This document shows positions 58,223 to 64,000 of a DNA stretch of 64,000 nucleotides, piece after piece (within the stretch, counting starts at the first letter, position 1; the number at the start of each line of letters is the position of its first letter). The notes below the pieces were generated by a model. That model had not been told where the DNA came from. It worked only from the letters and a program-made list of their open reading frames with translations, and made no database searches. Both the position numbers and the translations under genes were made by a program. The stretch is from Leptodontidium sp. MPI-SDFR-AT-0119. Taxonomy: Eukaryota; Ascomycota; Leotiomycetes; Helotiales; Leptodontidiaceae. Location: contig JAHLEZ010000007.1 in the NCBI GenBank assembly GCA_020726505.1, forward strand, positions 1,550,001 to 1,614,000. The letters are read 5' to 3'.

Positions 58223-58543
58223 ACAAAGGGTAATTGGGAACGCGATCAGCAATGGATAACAGAAGCCCGATTTTCGCGAATTCTGGCTGTTGGTGGTTGA
58301 CAATCAGCCAAGTAGTTGACACCATGTTCAGAATCAAGAACGAGGCTCGCATGTGACATAGTCCACTTCGTTTTCTTCCCCTTAACAACCCTGCAAGACC
58401 TAGCTTCTACAGCGTACCGCATGAGTCCCAGGGCATCATGTCTTTCTGAGCATCAACAATTTAGTTCGAGTCGCATTTGTCCACTCAAGATTCTTCCAGC
58501 TGTTCTTCTAGCTTCTCATCTTGCTCTCCATCTACCTCTTCTT
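58223..58543. other. Convergent 3' intergenic region
   Basis: Nothing recognisable. Confidence 0.45.
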
Positions 58544-59790
58544 CTACTTGTTCGTCTGTTCCTTCCTCTGGCTCTGGGTCTGGTGTAAAACACTGGTAAT
58601 CTTTGGAAACATAGTCAGGGAAACGGTCCGCTCTTGGTGGTCTTTGTATTGCAGGTATCGGTACCTAATAAAATCGTCAGCTATACTCGTGTGATGGCAA
58701 ATTAAACAACAATAATTGCAGGAACAAAAGCCAAGATTTACCCTTCTGTGTAGGCGATCGTGCCAGTCATATCGAGCCACATAACACATTTGAACACAGG
58801 GGTCCCCTTTCCTTCTATAAGTAGGTTTACCTATAGCATGGTACCTTCTTTTTGTCCAAATGTATGGAAGTCCATCGTTAAATTCGGGATGTGGTTTATG
58901 ATGTGGTTCATACAGCAAAGGCAACTTGAAGTCTGCTTCCTAGCGAGACAACCTCTTTCAGTTCATTCGTCTCCAACGGGTAAGGGAAATTGCCGGTGTA
59001 TGCAAAGCCTGACTTACTGCACATGTCTCATTTTCCTGGGGTATCCTTATGAACCTCGATGCCAAACCAACCTCGCCGATCTCATATGTCCTATTTTGCC
59101 TTCTCTTCTTTCGCGTGGTTGCCATTGGGTCATTAAAGACAATATTGAACATCTTCAAACAAAGGTTACCCTCACGGCGCGCAATCCTCTGGACCTCGCG
59201 TATGAATTCTGCAGGAGTTCCAGAAGCAGACTTGGTCGGCACAGAGAGTGCTAGGTGTCGAATAAAACCGCCAAAGTTGTATACACTTAGACAGGCCTTC
59301 CGATTTCTCCGCCGAACGAAAAACCGGCTTCCCCACTTCCCACAATTATGAAGGAAGCCTTGTAGCAATAAACCATATGTTGTAGCATCGTTGAAACGGT
59401 ACGGAAAGTAAAATATGTCGACGTTGGGGTCGAAATACAGCTTGCTTCCGTACTCCCCGGCTCCACGCAGTCGTGCGAGGTGCTGATATCGCTTGTCTTT
59501 GTCGTATTTTCTAAAGGCCGTGTCCATGGCTTCACAGCAAGGAAATGACTGGACGTGGAAAGCATAGGCGTGGAAGCTATTGCCTGGAAAAGTCATTGAT
59601 TGCTGAAGATATTACTGTGGATCATCTTACAGTGAACCTCGATGATCTGACGTCTACCCAACACATACCACTTCCAAACGATAACTCGGAGCTCTGCCGG
59701 TAGTCTTAAGAATCTTTTGAATTCCCCCTTTGCCCTGTGGAGCGGTCTGGCTTCCGCGTATATCCTGTCCGTGGGATTCGTGATGTCCAT
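58544..59790 (-). CDS. 2EXR-domain protein
   Basis: Exons 59790-59631, 59583-59018 and 58939-58544 join in frame. The N-terminal 2EXR motif (FKRFLRLPAELRVIVWKWYV) is typical of a large fungal-specific family. The rest (YGSKLYFDPNVDIFYFPYRF, GGFIRHLALSVPTKSA) fits the family's beta-rich body. The last exon contains a further GTAAAT...AGTATAG stretch that could be an intron, so the C-terminus is uncertain. The Met at 59826 is an alternative start. Function of 2EXR proteins is not known to me; they are numerous and variable. Confidence 0.7.
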
Positions 59791-60442
59791 GTTGACAGGG
59801 CGAATGTGGCTAGTATGTTTCGACAAAAAGCGGTGGGTGTAGTGGTATTGATAATCAAAGAGTTGAATAATCTATGTTGATGATCTTGAGGTTGGCATCT
59901 GTGAAAAGTCACAATGTTGAGATTAGCAGTTCTTAACTGACGTGGAAGGAGCGAGAAGAGCAAGTGCTACCCAGCCACTGGGTTACTTCCCTTCAAGGTA
60001 CACCTGACATTGTTCAAGCAGAAGTATATTTCTTCTGTTGAAGCTATCGTCGAAGACACATATCGCTGACCCCTTGACGCGGTATCATCCACTCCGTTTC
60101 CTTCGCAAATACCCACACGACAGTGTCAAAATGCATAAAAGCACATTCGGCCACATACACTCAATGCATTCTACGGTTGAAGGGTACTTCGAACCCTCAT
60201 CAAAGCCTCCCCAAGTTTGTTCGCACCCTACTCCGCTTCCCTCCCCTCCGCATGCTCAGCATCAAATCCAACGCGCCAAATTCTATCACTTGGACTAGCT
60301 TCAACAATAACCTTACTCCCAGTTCCGAGAGGGATATCTCTGAGGTCAGGATTCTGGCTGAACTTCAAGAAATTCCCTCTCTCAACAACACCATCACAGG
60401 CGCTGTCCCATTTCTTCTGATCAAAAGGAACGCCGCAGAATT
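59791..60442. other. Intergenic region
   Basis: Promoter of the 2EXR gene and 3' region of the kinase-like gene. Plus-strand frames here are not supported. Confidence 0.4.
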
Positions 60443-61723
60443 CTACAATCCATTTTTCTTCTCAAATGGTTCCATGATTTTATGGTAAAATCCCAGTTTT
60501 CCAATACCAGCGTAAACCCTGATTGCATATGCCAAATTCTGAAGGGCCTGGTTATTTAGAACCGCCGACAGTTTATCATCAATCCCCTCGATAGTCTCAA
60601 ACATCGCCGCTCTTTTTATATATTCCTCCCGCTCCCGCCACGTTTGCCTTGTGTTTTCTTCCAACGGCTCCCCATTCTGATCATAATTCCAAGGCGCATC
60701 CATTGAAAAAGGTACCGTTGATAAGAAAAGTGGAAATTCCACTAATTCCCAAGGCACTGTACAAGCCCCTTCCCAATTAATAACACCAAGTATCTTATAG
60801 TTGTCATCGACAATGATATTACTACAAAGGAAATCTCGGTGCCATACTGGAAACGGGCCACTATCGTGAGAAGAAATTTGACTGGCAACCGCCTTGACTT
60901 TGAGAGGGAATTCGATTATCGACATGAGCACTTCATTTACTAGGCTACTCTGTATGCTCTTGCGGATTTCCGTCGTAGATTTCGGAAATAAGTGTGAGTA
61001 GCCCAAGCTTTGAAAAAGGCTGTTGCTGTCTCAAATAGTCCGCCTATTTCGGGGAATGCCCCAACATCATAGCGACCATCTTTGCTCCTGATAATAGTTC
61101 CTATCTTTGGCAAACGGACCGAAGCCATCTGGACCTACAACTTGTTTATTAGCCTATCTCAACAAATCTAAAGCAAATGGAATTACCTGCACCTGAGCTA
61201 CAGAATTATAAAAGCCCGCTCTGCGCTGTAAAGGAATCTGGCCATGATGAGCTTTATAGCCACCATCGGCGTCAATAGCAACATTTCCTTGTAGAAGTTC
61301 CATCAACATGAAGGCAACTCCTGTCGGATTGTTGTCATCGATCTCGTATCCAAACACTTGAGGCAGTGGTATTTTCGTGCGTTCTCTCATCAGCGCCATG
61401 ACGTCTACCTCTCTCTGTAGCTCTGCGGCCAGCCTCTTGGCAGACTTGTGCATTTGAATCCGTGCGACCCATCGAGTTTTGTTCTCGAATTCAAGTACGC
61501 ACACGAGGTGATTCTGACCATTTGTGTTCTCTGGGAGCACATTGCACTTGATGCTGCCGTTAAAGGTGGCGGCGTACTCTCGAAGGGCATTCCAATCTAT
61601 TCTCTGGAGACAATTATTCACCAAGCATCGAGACTGCGAGTTCTTGGGGTAGAAATCGGCACCACCCTTCCAGTTCTGTTCTGGAAAAGTTCGAGGATGT
61701 CGCAAAGTCGATTTGGATTCCAT
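60443..61723 (-). CDS. APH-family kinase-like protein, frameshifted
   Basis: The first exon (61723-61188) begins MESKSTLRHPRTFPEQNWKG and has FENKTRWVARIQMHK (ATP-anchoring Lys/Arg strand) and FMLMELLQGNVAIDAD. After an intron (GTAATT...GTTGTAG) come VQMASVRLPKIGTIIRSKDG and GGLFETATAFFKAWATHTYF. The reading frame then must shift by one base near 60980-60995 to continue PKSTTEIRKSIQSSLVNEVL. It leads to the catalytic loop VWHRDFLCSNIIVDD and metal loop VINWEGACTVPWELVEFPLF and the end MEPFEKKNGL. No intron signals explain the shift. This is the common fungal APH layout with an expected length of about 420. Probably a young pseudogene, or a base missed in the sequence. Confidence 0.75.
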
Positions 61724-62164
61724 GGTGAGCGAATGGCCCCAAGAGACAGACGGATGTGGATGGAGTGATCAAAAAAACAAACGCCTGGGTAGGGCAAAAG
61801 ATCTGGCGGCAACTTTTGCCCCACATTCCTTCCTTCCTCCGTGACATGCTCTACGGCTCGGACGTATTTGATGGATTTAGCATTCTACGAAGTACATATT
61901 GTCTCGGAGACCTCCTCATGCACATGCGTTTGCTTTCTAATGACGGTGGACTCGTGTGTATAGAAGAACGACTACGAAACACAGTATTGGTTTTGGCTCC
62001 TCAACCAGCCCACACCAATTCAATCTCTCACATCCCTGAATTCTTTTTAATCACCCCTCACGATCTCCTCGACAGATACAGACAAACGAATCTGCTGACC
62101 GATCACATCGAGCTGAACATTGTAATCGTACCTTGTCTTGAGGACTACCAGCAATCTCTACGAG
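61724..62164. other. Divergent intergenic region
   Basis: A plus-strand frame 61756-62205 is not supported by any recognisable feature. Confidence 0.4.
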
Positions 62165-62483
62165 ATGTCAAACAAGATAACCGACGCCCGCATTCGAGAG
62201 CTTGAGAGGCTGCAGAGCCTGAAGAGCGAGTTGAAGGAAAAGATCGAGGCAGAGCAGGATGGCATGCAGAAAATCCTTGATTCGATGAATGAGGAAGCCC
62301 AGGAACGTGTGTCTTCATCTTCCTTCGAGAGCAGCAAAGGATGCTAGAGGCAAGGGATCGTCTAGTCTCTACCACCAAGACGTGATTGAAGCCCACAGAA
62401 TGGCTATCGAGCGCTTAGAGGAGCAATTTTCGGAAGTTATGAGGGAGTTAGAAGAGCTGGAAGAGTTGATGAAGTTAACGTGA
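62165..62483 (+). CDS. Small coiled-coil protein, frame broken
   Basis: From MSNKITDARIRELERLQSLK the frame is a charged helix (SELKEKIEAEQDGMQKILDS). After EEAQE the helix seems to continue one frame over as RAAKDARGKGSSSLYHQDVI and AIERLEEQFSEVMRELEELE, ending at 62483. The apparent intron between them (GTGTGT...) would be only about 25-28 bases, too short, so a one-base frameshift near 62310 is likelier. About 105 residues in total. No family recognised. Confidence 0.45.
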
Positions 62484-62650
62484 TGATCTCGCATGCAGTT
62501 AGCGTGGTGAGAGGAATTGGATAATGCGCTTTCTGACGAGGTATAATGTCTCGGCGAGAGCGATTGCTGCACTCCGAAGGGCCAGCTTCGGGTCGGCCGG
62601 AGTGAACGATGAGATAGCATATTCCCATAGCTGATAGCGAAAGAAAGGTT

Positions 62651-64000
62651 TCAAGATGGCATCGGTTGAAGTAGGTGTGTCTTTGGAATCTGGTGCTGCG
62701 TCGACACTTTATGCTCGCCAGGTAAGCCGGTATCCTGGAGTCGCTCCACGTCGGCTTCGTAAGCAATGCCCTCGCGCAGTTTCTTTGCAATCAGGGATTT
62801 CCGAGCTGGATTTTCCTCCATAAACATCCTCACACGCTCATCCAGGTCGATCTTGCCTCGGTAACATTTCCAGTTGATATACCGATTGGCGAACCAGTCC
62901 ATGTCCGTCCAGTTCTCCAAGGCATTGGCTACAAGAAATCCGCTGTTTTCCTTTGCCTTTGCCCACTCGTCCGATAGTAGCGTATTTCCATATTTCTCGA
63001 GTTCTCGAGTCATTGCAGTAGCCTGCAACTGATTGAAGCTCTTCAGATAGTCGTTGTAAACGAAATCCCAAGCCAGTTTAGTAGTATCAGGAATTCCAAG
63101 CCATAACGGAGGCTTAAAAAACTGACGTGGAACTACACGACTCCACTCCCAATCTAAAACAGAGATAATGTCCATGTTCTCGTTTACAATCAAGTTGAAA
63201 GGCTCAAAATCACCATGGACTAATACATACGGACCTTGATCAAGAGAGCGATCAACCCACACTTCGGCATACTGGCAAAACATATGGAGGTGGTACAGAG
63301 CATCCTCGCCCTGGCCTCTCTCCCAGACACTGCTTCGGCCCTCCACGAACGCATTATTCGCAATCTGAAGCAACATCGCCACGTAGTCATTAGCTGATGT
63401 TAAAAGACCGCTATCATCGTAGTAGGACGTTTGAATCTTGGAAGGCTCCAGACCCTCTAGCTCTTGCATGTTTATGTCGATAGTAGCGGTCTTCTTACGA
63501 ACTTCGAAGCCGTCTGGACCGCAAGTCAGGCAGCCAATCGAAGGAAATTCGAGCCTCCTGAGCTGAATGTGGATATCGGCAAGTGAAGTGTACAAATGGG
63601 TTCGCTGCTCGTCAGAGAGGGTCTTCAGCTTCACGGATGATAGCTTCTGGCCCTCGACGTATTCGAGGATAAGAAACGATGACAGCGGCTCAGGACCATC
63701 GTCGAGGCTGTAAGCATAGATCTTTGGGAGTGGAATGGTCGTCTTATCAGCTACCAGCCTCCAATAAAAATTTTTTATCAGCATCGTTTCATACATCTAG
63801 ATGGAGAGCAGTCCTACTGCATTGTGGCAATCTCGCTTTCGAGTTTGTTCCTCCTCCCAAATGCCAGGCACGGAGCTAGAGGCACGCGGACCACCCACTT
63901 CTCTACATTTTCATCCTGAAGGTGTTTTCCATCACCGCTCCCAGTATCGGCAACAACATCGAGGCCGTGGGATGAAAACTGCACAAAATAACAGATATTG
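62651..64000 (-). CDS. APH-family kinase-like protein, 5' end beyond the window
   Basis: The exon 63758-62651 joins upstream (intron 63817-63759, GTAGGA...TTGGAG) to an exon from 63818 that runs past the window end: WVVRVPLAPCLAFGRRNKLE, SEIATMQ | LVADKTTIPLPKIYAYSLDD. The motifs of the fungal APH/choline-kinase-like fold follow: SFLILEYVEGQKLS, YVLVHGDFEPFNLIV (Brenner loop) and ISVLDWEWSRVVP (metal loop). A long helical C-terminus ends THLLQPMPS. The first lobe is incomplete here. Substrate unknown; such proteins form large families in Pezizomycotina. Third APH-like gene in 12 kb. Confidence 0.82.

Noticed and set aside
63779..63796. Start codon MYETMLIKNFY for the last kinase gene
   Set aside because: This stretch lies inside an intron; upstream exon SEIATMQ joins to LVADKTTIPLPK, as in relatives.

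Overview
The window is a piece of nuclear chromosome from a filamentous ascomycete (Pezizomycotina). The grounds are short (about 45-100 base) GT-AG introns in nearly every gene, a PalI/Rim9 pH-signalling protein, an aquaglyceroporin-type MIP, a rhamnogalacturonan lyase, an AsaB/CmcJ-type oxidoreductase, a STAND/NLR protein with an N-terminus typical of fungi, a 2EXR protein and several fungal APH-like kinases. The overall flavour suggests Leotiomycetes (Helotiales), but that is inference. I found no tRNA, rRNA, CRISPR or prokaryote-type operons.

Left part (0-17 kb): a 3-beta-HSD/ERG26-like sterol dehydrogenase, a secreted PL4 rhamnogalacturonan lyase, a hypothetical membrane-anchored protein, an actin/Hsp70-fold ATPase without a visible first phosphate loop, and a variant RING protein. 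Then come a pterin-4a-carbinolamine dehydratase and the head-to-head sterol pair ERG25 (C-4 methyl oxidase) and ERG1 (squalene epoxidase), whose shared promoter carries an ATCACGTGA E-box. Middle (17-42 kb): an aquaporin with an in-frame stop, a kinase-fold protein, a PA-TM-RING ubiquitin ligase, an ABC1/UbiB mitochondrial kinase, PalI, a C2H2 factor, a small membrane protein, a septin-like GTPase and an acidic membrane protein. Most of these are housekeeping genes with long 5' leaders.

Right part (43-64 kb) is accessory in character. An AsaB-like gene and a Tc1/mariner remnant lie between two inverted copies of an unknown repeat family. One copy carries a 208-bp hAT-type MITE with a perfect 8-bp target duplication. 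An NB-ARC/TPR NLR follows, then a HET-domain fragment beside a palindromic TA-flanked element, three APH-like kinases (one with an in-frame stop, one with a frameshift, one running off the window), two Cys-rich zinc proteins, a secreted SnoaL-like protein and a 2EXR protein. Several disruptions are TGG-to-TAG or C-to-T changes in CpA context, as expected of RIP-like mutation.

The genes that most clearly share a task are the sterol genes: ERG1 makes squalene epoxide, ERG25 and ERG26 remove the C-4 methyls. The kinase, NLR and HET elements look like fast-evolving family members around transposon debris, not one pathway.
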